64,000 nt of DNA from the NCBI GenBank assembly GCA_023055355.1, contig JALJCS010000001.1, forward strand, positions 82,004,881 to 82,068,880. Reading direction: 5' to 3'. This DNA is from Agelaius tricolor (Eukaryota > Chordata > Aves > Passeriformes > Icteridae). How positions within the stretch are numbered: position 1 is the stretch's first letter; every line of letters begins with the position of its first letter. Positions 1-12,800 of the stretch are shown here, piece by piece. The notes beneath the pieces were generated by a model. That model worked only from the letters and a program-made list of their open reading frames with translations. It searched no databases and was not told the DNA's origin. Made by a program: the position numbers and the translations under genes.

Positions 1-3000
1 GGGCAAAGCCTCTATACACATATTCAAATACATTTCCTCTACTCTAGGATCAGATGTGGTAGCAGTTGTATCTGGGCAGAGTTTTCCTCAGATTCTTCTC
101 TTGGAGTAGACATGGGATTCATCCAAAAGGGGATTTGGTCGCAGAACTCCCAGGGGAGTAGAGACACTGATGGGAAAGGCTGCTCTGGTGGCTGCCAGCT
201 CCTCCACGCCCAGGGAGCTGAGTCCCTTTCCCCTGGCCATTCCTGTGCCTGAGAAGGTTTTCAAAAAGAGAAGAGTCAATGCAAAAATAAATACAGTATT
301 TAGTTTCAAACTGCATTAACATCTGGATACATCTGAATATGATTACTGGATGGGATAGTGCACATTTCTTGGCATTGGTCTCCTTGCTCCCAGTGTTTTT
401 CTGCTCCTCGTCACTCACTGGCTGATCCCTTGATGCATAGGTAAATACAATCACACTTGCATATTTGACTTTTCTGCCAGTGTTAGAAGTCAGGAATAAT
501 AATTCTTATTTTCACACATGAGTCAACCGGTTTTAACTTTTTGCAGAGTTATTCTGGTGTTTTACCTCTTCCTGTGGAGCTTTCCTGTCCCAGTGCCTGT
601 CTATCAGAATGTCTTCCTGATTTATTTTTTACCTCAAAATTCTATTCTTCTGCAAGGCTTCCATAAAGCTCAGAAAGGACAATATAGTGAACATGCTACA
701 TGTCCAACATTATTCATTCCTTTCTGATTATTAACAGAATTAATTTTTCATATACAGCTGATGAATGAATTTCTTTGCATTAATTTCTCAATATAAAAAA
801 AAAATTGCTGTTGTTAAAAGTACATGAAATTAATTAAATTATTAATACTTTTGTCCTTCAGTTTACCCACTGACTAAAACAGTTTCAGATTTTTTATGAA
901 GGGACTCTTGGATAGTTTTGAACAGGTTCTTTTGCCCCTTGACAGTTTCACTTACTCATTTCAAGAGAGGCCTTAAAGTCTTATTGTTAAAACTCACTTT
1001 TTGAAATGATACTACAATGAAAATTTAATAACTAATGGGAATACTCTAGAAATCCATCTAAAAGCAACTTGCTGATCAAATTAAAAAAACCTCTCCTACC
1101 AAGAGCTGGATTGTACTTAGTCTCCTCTTGAGAGAAGAAGCTGTAATTCCTATTCCAATCCCAATTTTCATAATTTCAAAACTGTTCAAAACTTAAGAAA
1201 TGTAGCTCAGTTGTTCTATAACCTTAATAATGGGTGTGTTTATACAGAGAAAAATTCTTGACTTCGTTTTAATCCAATATTGCCCATTTTGGGAACCAAT
1301 GCAGGATCCTTTTCTGCTCCTCTGTAACTAAACAAAAAAAAAAAAAAGTGGTCATTCAGGACTGCGTTTCTTACTTTTATTTAATAGGCAATGTTTAAAT
1401 CTATGTTAAGTTTCTACCTTTTTGTTTGGGGCACATTTATTCTGTACAATAAGTACATATTACAAGCAGAGGAAAATTAATTGATTCTAAGATAAAAGAC
1501 ACAAGCTTAATAGTCATCAGACACAGCAGCTAAGAGTGAATCATAACAGGCAGAACAAGATTAATGAACAGAATGTAATGAATTTCCTTACAGGCAGTTG
1601 TAAGTAGGCTACACTGAGGGGTTGTATACTCTACTTGTGTATACTACATTGGGGGATTGAAATTCCTGCTCTAAGTTCTTATATATAAATGTTTAGTTGC
1701 TTATCAGCAGAATGAAAAAGGTCTGGGTTTTGGTGACATCTGAAATAAAAAGCAGCTGCCTGGTGTTTTGGGATCTGCCTTTCACTAGCCAGTTTATAAT
1801 CACTGCCTCCCTTCTGCAAGGCTCAGAAGTTTTTGTATCCCCAAGGGCACCCAGAAATTAAATTTGCCTGTTAATAACATTGTGTACTTGAAAAGTATAC
1901 AGATAAAATGCTTTATATTTTTTCCTTACCTGCTTGCTTTTCTGTTTTTCATTCAAGATCTCATAGAATTGTGGTAGAAACATGTGTTTTAATTAGTGTC
2001 ATTTGCATGTACCTCCTTGAAAGTGAAATACACTCCCAAATTGATTTGTGTGCTCATCTGATTTGTAGGTTCATAAATTAAATATGATAAATTAAGCACT
2101 TTCTAATTTTATTTTTTTTATATTTCAGTAGTTGCTCTACAGTCAGCTCTCTGCACAGATATCCTCCGCTATGAGACTGCTCCTTGCTACATTGGAACAA
2201 CATTTGTCTGTGTGTGCATTGCACACAGCAAATGGCATCCTTATGTCTTTGGTGAACTCAGGGAAGGTGAACTCAAAAATAGTTTTGCACATGGACATAG
2301 TTTTTCACTGGACCTGAAAATGTCATATATATCTTGCATAGGTCTTAAGCTATATTTGCATTCATGAATCAGCTGGAAAGTTTAGGATTTCAGTTGTGTT
2401 GTGCACTTTGAGGGAGACCATCCTTGATTTAAAAAAGTAGGAGCTAAATTAACAAAACAAACTTCAGTTTTTATCTGTCTGTGCTCTTTTCAACTTACTA
2501 ATTTCTTGTTCCCTCTGCTTTTTCTAAATTCCAGCCCTTATTCTCTACAAAGTAATGACTTTAGTTTGCTTCATATTTTAAAGGAAGAAATGAGATCTTG
2601 TAATGCCATGAAAAGGGAACCCAAAAATCCACGCAAATCCACTTTATGTGGGTTTTACATCCTTTTGCTGAGGAAAAAAAGAAACAGAAAACATTATTTT
2701 GTTTGGGTTTTTTTTAAGTTGTTAATTAAGCACAAAGTAAATTTAAAAAAAAATCAAATAAACCTTCTGGAAGTGGCAAACTTGAAACTGTCTGCTAGAA
2801 CAGAGTTCTAGTAAAAGAGGTTGCCTTGAAGAGACTTCCTTACTTAATGCAACCATTGCCAACACTATAATCTCTTTCAGTGCCCTCCACTCTGACACTT
2901 GTGTGTGTCCTAGTATGTAACGAGATACAGCAATTTAATTAGAACACCTTCATTTTTTTCTTGCTCCTAAAGGTACTATGATAGGAGAGAGTGATCTGGG

Positions 3001-6000
3001 AATTTGGTTGTTGCACTCAACTGTCAGTAGCAGCTCTTCTCCTTTTGTAAAGCACCCAGTCCTTGGACCTTGAAGGATTTCTCACCTGCACAGCTTGTGA
3101 CACAAGACTCATCATTTGCCTGATGAGTCTATTTTTTAAAAGCTTATCTGGAAGTGTGATCCTTGGGAATATCTTCCCAGGACTGATTTGCCTTGAGTCT
3201 ATTTTTAAGCAAGGAGACAATGCAAAGGAAGGGATGAAAACTCATGCTGTTGCCAGAAGAAAGACTGAAGTAATCTTCAAATTATACAACTGTGTCTAGA
3301 GATGACACTAATGGGCTCCTTAAAAATGCAGATAGCAGCTCATGCAGTGATTAGCTGGTGTTATTGATGCACTAATATTGAGTTCAAAAACATAATACAC
3401 TCTTTCACATCATTTCACGATGCACATTTCCAAGTTTCAAGGTAATTATAAGTGAAGATGAGACTGTGTTTAAAATAGAATTTCTCTGGTTGGAAACAGA
3501 CACAGCTTTCCATGTTTCCCAAATGGAACTGTGATTATGGACATAACATAGGAAAGCTTTTAAAACCAATAAGTTTCTAGGCAGTGTTATAGCTTCCTTG
3601 TTTATTGGATATTGCCTATGTAGGAATGACAATGAAAAGTGAAGTCTGCTACTATTTGTCATGCCTACAACAGCTACTCTATTTGCTGTCAGATTGCATT
3701 GTATGCATTGTGCATCTTTTAACAGCACTTAGACAAGCTGACATAAAATACAAAGATGATCCCATTACATTTTCTGCAACTGCATCTCATTTTGCTAATG
3801 CTTACAAATTAAGGGTGTCTATCACCCTGTGCATGAGACAGAACACAGACAGCATTTTAAATCCCTTGAATTTCGTAGTGTACACTGCTTAAGTACAGAA
3901 GCAGCCCTACTTGTAAACAATTGACATGTAGCTCATCAACTAGTCTAGTCAATAGGAAAATGCAACCATGTAGTGCATAGTGAAATTATTCCTCTTTATT
4001 GTTATTTCTTAGTTGTAACATTATTTATTTGTAGCAGCTTGGTTTTGGTAACTTATTTACAAGAGACAGTTTAAATATACAGCACTAGTGCTTATCTTCA
4101 TCCACAAATCTCAGTAACCATGCATTTCCAAGGTCAACAAACCCTGGAAAATCCAATGGACATTTACAGAAGTCAAGATGCTAGAGGACAGTCTTTCTGT
4201 TGCTATTTATTCATATGTCACAGATTTGTATGAGGAGGAGACTCACATTGACATTGCCAGGAGTGACCAAATGGTGTGGCAAAAATCTTAAGCTGAGTTT
4301 CATTAGATGTAGACTTGCAGTTGAAATCCATGTTCTGTGGTAGGACACATTATGCAGGATTTCACTGAAGCAGTTTTACTCTAGAAACAAAACAAGACCT
4401 GAGCTGTATAAAGTGCTTCTGTTTCCACCTTGGACCTCCTTGCTGTACTGAATACTGCCTGCTAGGTGCCTGTGGTTGTTATCATTCTCATTCCCACCTC
4501 ATGCCTACGGCCACTGGACTGAAGGAGAGTTCACTTTGTTACCAATGCTGGGCTGAGATACCCAGTCCAAGCTTTTCTCAGCACAACCCTGGAACCCCTT
4601 GGGATGAGCACGGTTTGGGGTACAATGTACACTCTCCACATCTATCAAGTTCCACTCCTTTTCCTAGCCACATTTTTGTATAGTGGTGAATGGCTGGAGA
4701 TGGACAGTCCTGCTGATTTCCCAGGTCACTGCTGTGCTCCTGGCACACTTTCACAAGAGAAAGAGAAAGGAGAGTAAAAACAAATGCCTCAAAGTGCTTT
4801 TTACACAATAGTGTAAAAAGCTGAGAGTTGAGAGCCAGGGAAGTCTCCATGAGTGGCAGTTGCTGTGACCTTATTCAGCTGCTTTTAATAATTTTTGCAC
4901 CAGACGCTGGAAGATTTTAAGCATGATAGGTTGGGAGAGTTTGTTCCCCTGTTTATCTTTGTTCTTGAAACTGCCTGGGTAAGTGGAGCTAATAACCTAC
5001 AAGACTTTTTCATAGAAAGCAGTCATTAGAGACTCTATGACAGGTTCAGTTTTTTAGCTGAACAGTTGTTTATGCTTTTCCTGTGATTTCCACGGGAAGT
5101 GTATGGCTCTCTATTTCATGTGCCTTTGAAGAGGAAACTGAATTACCTTAGTGTCAAACAGCTCAACTGCCTGTTTTACTTTTTTGTTTTCATCTTTATT
5201 TTTGTTGCCATTAACATGGTTACATATGGGTAACCGTATGGTGGGATACAAGTATCAGATGGTTGCCCAGAAGTCTGGCATCTGCAGAAATTATTTTATT
5301 TCCAAATGGGAAACTGAATCTTTATCAAATGAGTAATTATGGAATACATGGAAATCATAGTTGGACAAATAACCCAATGCTTCTCCCCATTTCAGAGCAT
5401 GCCAGATTCACTCAGATATTTTGAGAGGTGATGTGTTACCCAGCCTGTGCAAGACCATCAGGAGTTTGCTGCATAGAAATTTCTAGGTCTGTGAAAAAAA
5501 AAAAAAGTATTAGAAACATATTATAGTTGAGTTGACTTATTGGTGTTACTTCTATGCTACAGTCATAGTCATAACCAGTAGCCCCAAGAGGTCCCAGCCC
5601 AACAATAAAGACATTGTTATAATAAACACAGCACAGATGCTCAGAGCTGTTTACAATGCACACAGTGGTATAGTCTATAGTCAAAAGTTTTTCTGCTATG
5701 GGATTGATTTTTTTTCAATATTTCATGCTTGTTTGAAGTATCCCAAGGGTTGTCTCTGCTACTTTTCTTCAATTCTTCTTTCTAATATTTGTCCTATATT
5801 TCTCAATTTTTACCAACATAATAATGGCAAGAAAAAGACTCATTACCTCTACTCAGACTCCTTTCTGTACAATTCCTCTTCAATAATTGTTTCTCTTTAT
5901 TTTTTGGCCAAGGAGTAAGAAATGTTTAGTTCTTTTATTTGTATAATAAACTCCTATCATTCAGTCTGTCTTTGCTACAGGAATGTTTTCTCTTTAGCAG

Positions 6001-6794
6001 CAGCTTCAGTACTAGAAATAAACCCAAAGGAATAGAGAGAACTAAAAAAACCTTCATGGATCCCAGGCCAAGAGCAGTTTTGGTTGGACAAAGCTGAGAT
6101 AAGGGGAGATACATGATGTATTTGCTTTTCTAGAGAGATAATCTTTCACTCCTTTACCTAGAGCATCTCCAATTCTCTGTAGATGTGATTCTTTAGTGAC
6201 CAAGGCACAGAAGTGAGGAGTTTGTACAGTTTTGTGCTGCACAGTTTTGGTGGCTCATCTTTATATTACTCTCACTGTCATGATCAGATGAGCCATACAG
6301 GAAATCTGCTTTGCTGTAATTGCAGAGGGAAAAAAATATAATAGTTCTGGTGGAAAACTGTCCCCAGTGTGTTTATAAAGCCAAATCTGACTTGATTTCA
6401 GATTTGATGCAAACTGTATTCTTCCCAGTCACAATCTCCGGATAAAATTAGCTATCTACCTTTAAATAATATTGGAAAAACTATCCTAATTTCAAAGATC
6501 TATTGTATATAGGATGTCAAAACTGTTCACCTTTTGGGGTGTCAGGATGGAGGCCATCAGGTCTCCCCAGGTCCAGTCCAGCACCAGGAGAGCTGGTTAT
6601 CCTGGACATTAAGAAGTGCTGGAATTAATCATCTTGGATGGTTTATACTGAACCTAACTGGGTCCTGACTGTCCTGGGGCCCCAGCTTAGACACAGAACT
6701 TCCACTCCATAGTCAAGGGTCTGAAAAGTCACTTGCAAAGCTTTCAAACCTGCCTGGCAAAAACAGAGCACAAGAGTCATTGAAACAAGTAGTT
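1..6794. other. unique AT-rich non-coding DNA, no gene seen
   Basis: No convincing exon is visible. Open frames are short, many lack an ATG, and they have no recognisable domain. The only locally structured site I noted is a perfect 10-bp inverted repeat with a 6-base loop at 3105-3130. Poly-A and poly-T runs are scattered through the stretch. A GC-richer patch at about 90-250 has a pyrimidine tract and AG on the minus strand but no frame that makes a coherent exon. Confidence 0.55.
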
Positions 6795-6830
6795 GCTTCT
6801 AGAAAGTTCTAGAAGCTTTTTTAAAAAAGC
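6795..6830. promoter_or_regulatory. heat-shock-element array inside a double palindrome
   Basis: Positions 6797-6814 read TTC-TA-GAA-AG-TTC-TA-GAA, four perfectly alternating nGAAn pentamers. They contain the classic CTnGAAnnTTCnAG heat-shock box at 6799-6812. A degenerate fifth unit (TTT) follows at 6817-6819. The site is built from a 10-bp inverted repeat with a 2-base loop (6795-6804 and 6807-6816), overlapping by two bases a perfect 16-bp palindrome (6815-6830). In known biology, HSF trimers bind three or more alternating pentamers. No promoter, TATA box or transcript start is evident nearby, so activity as a distal element is only inference. It could be a chance palindrome. Confidence 0.5.
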
Positions 6831-9800
6831 AAAGCCTAGGATAATACTTGCTTTTAGATTGTTTTTCAATGTGCTATGAGATACCCAGAAATGTGCATAT
6901 GAATCTTTCTCCACTTACAGTAGTGGAGTACTTTTTGAAACTTAGTGTTGGACTGGAAAGGGTGAAAACTAAAATAATTTGGAAGACCTGGATCAAGCTT
7001 CATCGTGTACTTTGTCAATTACTAACATGAAGATGAACTTGAACTGATCACTGTTTTATGATCAACTACTACAGGAAAGGACTGAAAATAAAAACACCCC
7101 TTTGGAGTATTATTTTTCATTATGACAATGTTCTTTTCTAATGAAAACATCATTCTGATCAAGCCAAGTGTCAGGTCTAAAATCAAATTGTTTTTCTGTT
7201 ACAATTGGGAAAAAATTGTGGAGGATTCTTGGTCTATTAGGAGATGAGTCTTTCAGGCTTTTTAAAAATTTCATTGTCTGAATTTGATCTAGTTGAAGAG
7301 GAGAGTTAAAATGTTACTACATCTACCCATGCCAGATTTTCATTCTCTGCAGCAGTGAAGCAGTGCAAAGGCTGAGAATTCATGCAGTGAGAGACGTTCA
7401 GTGGTGTGCAGAAATGTGTTGCAAGGCTAAAGTTGAAAGCAGAGGGCTTTACATGTGAAAGAGATCACGATGGATCAGAAGCTGAACTCTGACTTGCCAG
7501 AGTAGTATCCTTCCAAAACCAACAAAGGCAAATGTCACTCAGAGCAAATTAACAGGAATATTAATGCAAGAGAGAGGAGGCAACCAGTCATCTGCTCAGC
7601 ACTGATCAGTTGTCTGCTGGAGTCCACCCGTGTGCTAAACCACCATATTTTAAAAGTGATGCAAAAGATCTGAAAAACAGAAAGCAAACACTGTAGGATG
7701 TTTAAAAATGTGGCCTATAAAGAAATGAATGGGCTTATAAATGAATGAACTGGGCTCGCTTAATACACAAAGGGAAAGGCTCTGGCAGAACAGGTTTACA
7801 ATTTTGTCTTGTTTAAAATATTGGTCAGATAATCATGTCAGCTAATGGGCGAAAAGGGTATAACTGCAGCAATGCAAATTTGAGTTACATTTATTTTTTT
7901 AATTGCCTTTGTAAAGGGATAATAAAATGCTGGAACAGCTTACAAGTGGAGACAATAGACTTTCCCATCTGAATTGGTTGTACAGATCTCTTCCATGGAT
8001 GATTTCTGTAGGAGAGGAGGACAAATTAGAGGGGACAATCTGAGAACAGTTGTACATAGAAGGGCCAGGATTCAGAGCTCCAGAGCTGCCTCACTCTGTC
8101 AGACACTCTTTTGGTGAAAAGGGAGGGAAGGAAAAAGAGAGGAAAAAACCAAAGATGGAAGGCTGCAAGTTCTGTATCTAACAGGTGGTAAAAAAAAAGT
8201 GCCTTATTATAAAGCATTCTGCAGATCCTAAAGGATTGACTCAAGAATCCTGTTATGCCAGGCCTAACATGGATCTAGACCTGCATGTTGCTCCTGCTGC
8301 CTCTCCACAATTCTTCTGGAGCACACAAGAGGAGCAGCTGGGAGCTGACGGACCTCTTTATTTGAACCAATGCTACTTTAATTGAATCCTAATGTGTCCC
8401 CTACATTTTTGGCAGCTATGTATCCCCCCACCTCCCACACCCAGTTCTTTTTCCCTTTTGGCCAAGCAGAGAGATTTTTTTCCTTTGGAGAGAAAAAAAA
8501 AGATTGACATTGGGATGTGGCAGTGAGAATTCAGCTTTTTGTCCTTACCTCTCTGCTCTACACTAGAAAGGTTGAAGGTCTGGCCTACCAGTCCCAGCTC
8601 TGGTATAAAATAGAAAGCAAATGTAGTGTAGTGCACCAAGTATCCAGTAAACAGCATTGATTTCACACCGTTGTGCAGAAACATGCAGCTGGGAACTTAT
8701 TAGGATATTTGGGGATCTGGTTACTTCAGACTAATTTTTTTGAGTGCTCCTTTTAAGAACCAGAGCAGAACTGTGCTACACCAGTGTAGCACCAGAACTG
8801 TGCTTCACCAAAATGAGCCAGAGGGACAGGCAGAGGCCCTATCACTAACCATATATCAACTCTTTCCCTTCCTGAAATGTGACAGGTAGACACCTATGAC
8901 AGATCTGTGCCTGCCTTAGAGTTTTAGCCTCACAATTCATTATAGGAGTGCTGATTTTCCATATTTCAAAACTCTAACTTTTCTTTTTCCCCTGAAGATT
9001 TTGATTCAAAAAATACCTCATAGCAAGAAAGTGAGCATTATATGAAATACTTAATAATTGCTAAACTGAGGAAGAATATAATTCTTACTCAGTTTAACTG
9101 TTAATGATTAAAAGAGTGGAATTCTCTACACAAGGTATACTTTTTCTTTCTTTCTTATTGGACTTTGATCTGTTAACCACTGCACATGAAAAAGCTGTTT
9201 TTATAGAAGCAGTGAGGCTGGAGTTAAGTTCTGATGATGGCACTGCAAGTCAAAGGTTTCCAAACTACTGAGTGCATCATTAGTGTGCTCCCAGTGATGT
9301 GAAGCTGCGTGGCAGCGAGCCAGCAGCGCCGGGTGCTGCTTGGTGCTGTTCCTGACTGCTGCTGCTGCTACCCATCAGTGCTGATGATGGCATTCACATT
9401 TAACACTACTGCTGATGAAAGTACCTGCAATTACTACAACTGCTGATGGCAGAAAGAGTTTGTTAGCCCTGCTGTAAATTACTTCCTGAGGCTTCCTTGC
9501 CAGCTTATTTCGTATTGTGAGCAAAATGCAGTCTCTTGGCACTTAGAAAGAGCTACATTAAGCAAAAGTTGTTTAAAAAGGCAGATATTCTGAGACTAAG
9601 CCATATTGATGCCATAAACAGAAATTCAGCATTTCCCTCTTATGGCTGATACTGTGTGAGCCAGCCTGAACCAGGAAGCAGCATAGCTTGATGCAGTGCC
9701 CAAGCTAATCTGCCTTTTGGCAGAGTTGACAGCACAAGGCTATCCTGATCCTGGGTTCAATTTGATTGGTTCCATTTGATTGGTTCTGGTATCTGAATGG

Positions 9801-12800
9801 TTCTATTCTCCACCACAGGAAGCTATGAAGTTGGATTTGCATTAGATTGAGAATGTCTAACATCATACTCAGTACATTTCACAATACAGATAGACTGGAA
9901 CATTCATAACAAATATTGACCTAAGGCCAACACAAAATATTTCTTAAAAATGAGGCCAGAAACCAAGTCTACATGCCACATTAAATCTTTCTGTATAATG
10001 CATTAACTATTGCTCCTCTTTCAGGGAATTCAATATTCTGTATTTTTAATATTCAAATTTCAATAGTTAATATCCTTGTACAGATTGACAGAAGCATTCT
10101 CCAGAAACTGACAAGGCAAAATGTGTTCCCAGGCTGGAGTGATCCGTACACCTGTCTCTAGTGACGTTAAAAGATAAGGATGGCTACATCAGTTGAATCC
10201 AAAGATGCTTTTCAGCCAGTGTCCTGTTTCCAACAGTAGCAAATAGTCCTGCTTTGGCAGATTATGTAAATGGGGCTTGTAGGCCTGCTGCCACAATCTG
10301 TGAGCTGCTCCAAAGGCTCAGATGTCCATACTGTTCAAAAGTACATTCTAACATGTTGGTGTTGCACAGTCAAGGAAGAAGACAGGTTTAGCTCAAAGTG
10401 AAACTTCTCCATCTTCTTTGTTAGTGGAATGGCTCCTCCAAGTTTTTGCACCAATTCATTGCCTGTCTGTACTTCTCAGCTGATTGTGTGTTTCATGAGG
10501 GCATTGGCCATCTCTGCTGGTCCTCCCAGACCTTCTGAATGTAATCCTGAAGCTGTGAAGTTATTTAGCTCAAAGGACAAGCTGGACTTGCTGTGATAAT
10601 GGAGCAAAGGTAAGACAAAGACAGAACCTGCACAGGGGTTTCTTCATGTGCTGCTCAGTACTGGTTCAGTGTTTTCATGGCTGGTTTTTGTTTTGTTCTT
10701 TTAATAGAAAAGGCAAATCAGGGCATTTTGTGTTCCCACTACCCATCCCTTCCCAAAATGTTGTGGGAATGAGACTGTCAGACCAAGGAATATCTATGCT
10801 GTTTTGTTCATTTGTATAAAACAGAGTAAGACAAAGAGAAAGAAAATGGGATTTTTAATTCTTACTTTTAGAATGACACAATTAGCCCAAGCTATATTCA
10901 CTTTAGGGGGAAGAAAGGGATTAGCAAGCAATTTACAAGTCAGAGGAAATGTCCACTTGGTGCTTCTCAACAAAAGCAGGGATCAGGATTATTTCTCCTT
11001 GTTAACCACTGCAAACAAAGACAAAAGATTTTTAAGGAACAAAAGATATAGGATAACAAGAAGTGTTAGCCCATCAGATGTCCTCCCACACTATTTTTTC
11101 TGCCATTTAACAGATCATCTGGAGCTTAACAGTAAACCAATAATTGTGACATATGGGTACAAGTTTTTTTTGAGCCAGTGTGCAGTGAGCAGAAAACTGT
11201 AGGTTGTTAATGCAAGTGCGTGTACATTTTATTGTCTATGTGAGTGACCAAGCAACTAATTTGCAGCTTTGTGTGTTTTTCTTAACACATAAATACAGTC
11301 ATGCCTGAGACACCAGAGCAAAGTTAAATCCCTGCCAGCAAGTGCTGTCTTCTTGGAAGAAAAAGGCCATACACTGCTAAAAGATTCTTGCAATCTAAAT
11401 TTAATGTTTAAATGTACAGAAATGTCGCCTTGTTGCATATCTTTGGTTATAAATCTTTTGTGTTTGGAGGCTGGCTAGGAACTGAAATTGCTGTTTGGAT
11501 AATCACAGCTTTCTTTGGATAGTAATTTAGGATTCATGCTATTAACCCCCTGCATCTCTTTGTATACAGGACATTAAAAACTCCTTGCCAGAAGCAGTTG
11601 ACTGTTAGACGAATGGGCCAGAAAAATGAGTGCTTACAAATAAAAGCTGGGATTAAACTGCACAGAAAGACAGGCTAAGATTTCCTTTCCATTCTTTGAG
11701 CTCCTTTGAGCAGTTTCTACTTTTTTCACAAATTATCATCTTTCAGCTCAAATTTTGGCATATCTGAAGTAAACTGGAAAAAATAAGCCACAACAACTGA
11801 AAAAGAATAACTTTGGGGAATACCATGAAAACATTTCAGCCACTGGTATAATAGGAAAGTAGCTGAGAAAGCATTTCTTCCTGCATTCACAAGCATTACT
11901 GCTTGTGGATTTTAATTTATTTATCTTTATACAATGTTATTTCTTAGGCAATTTTTTTGGAAACTTGAAATCTGACAAGTGTATAAACACCAGTTCAGCA
12001 AAACATTTTTTCCTACACATATTCAGAAAACATCTTAACTGTATTGAAATCCTGCTGATGTTTCACATATATGCCTAAACTACATATGCCTACACACTGC
12101 TCTAAATAGCCTATTGCATTGATGGCATAAAGTAACATACACTCTCCCTTTAGATACCTAATTTAAGCCATAGGACTCTGATGTCTTAGAAGTTATTTTT
12201 CCTTCATCTCTTTTGGTACTGCAATGCCAGACCATATACATGTCTGTCCTGTAAATATCAGTGGAGATAAATAGTTGCCATAGCTACATTGGCACATAAA
12301 CTGGACAGTGAAAATAGTGATGTGACTTTCAATTGGTGCATTGCTGAAATTCTCTTCTGATCTAGGTGAGTTTCAGGAATTTGTAAACTTCTTTTGTGTG
12401 TGCATTTTCCTGCTTAAAAATAACAGACTGATTTGTATTTTACTCTATAGATTTCAAACATGAATGCAGCATGAAGTTCAAAGCATGCTGGAAGATTGAG
12501 AGTAAAAATATCAGATAGCTTCATTTGATTGAATGCAAATGTACACAAGATAGAGGCCTCTGTCTGAGCAAATCATTCTAAACTTCCTTTATTGGGAAGA
12601 AACGAGCAATTTGAGAATGTTCTTCTTAGGATCTGTGTTAAACATTTATTGTATAAGGAGGTGGAGGTTTTTACTGTGTTATTACAGCTACATGAGTTAA
12701 GTGAAGTTTCATACCTAGTGAAAGAATTCTCCAGAATTTGTACGCATGAGGTTGAGAAACCTTGAGATTAATTTTCTCTAAAATATACTATGATCTGTAT

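Noticed and set aside
88..309. 73-codon minus-strand frame that begins like a signal peptide and ends SKRRI, preceded by a pyrimidine tract and AG.
   Set aside because: The first codon is TTG, not ATG, and a stop lies just upstream. If the AG at about 246 is a splice acceptor, the frame soon hits a stop and I see no good donor. No family is recognised.
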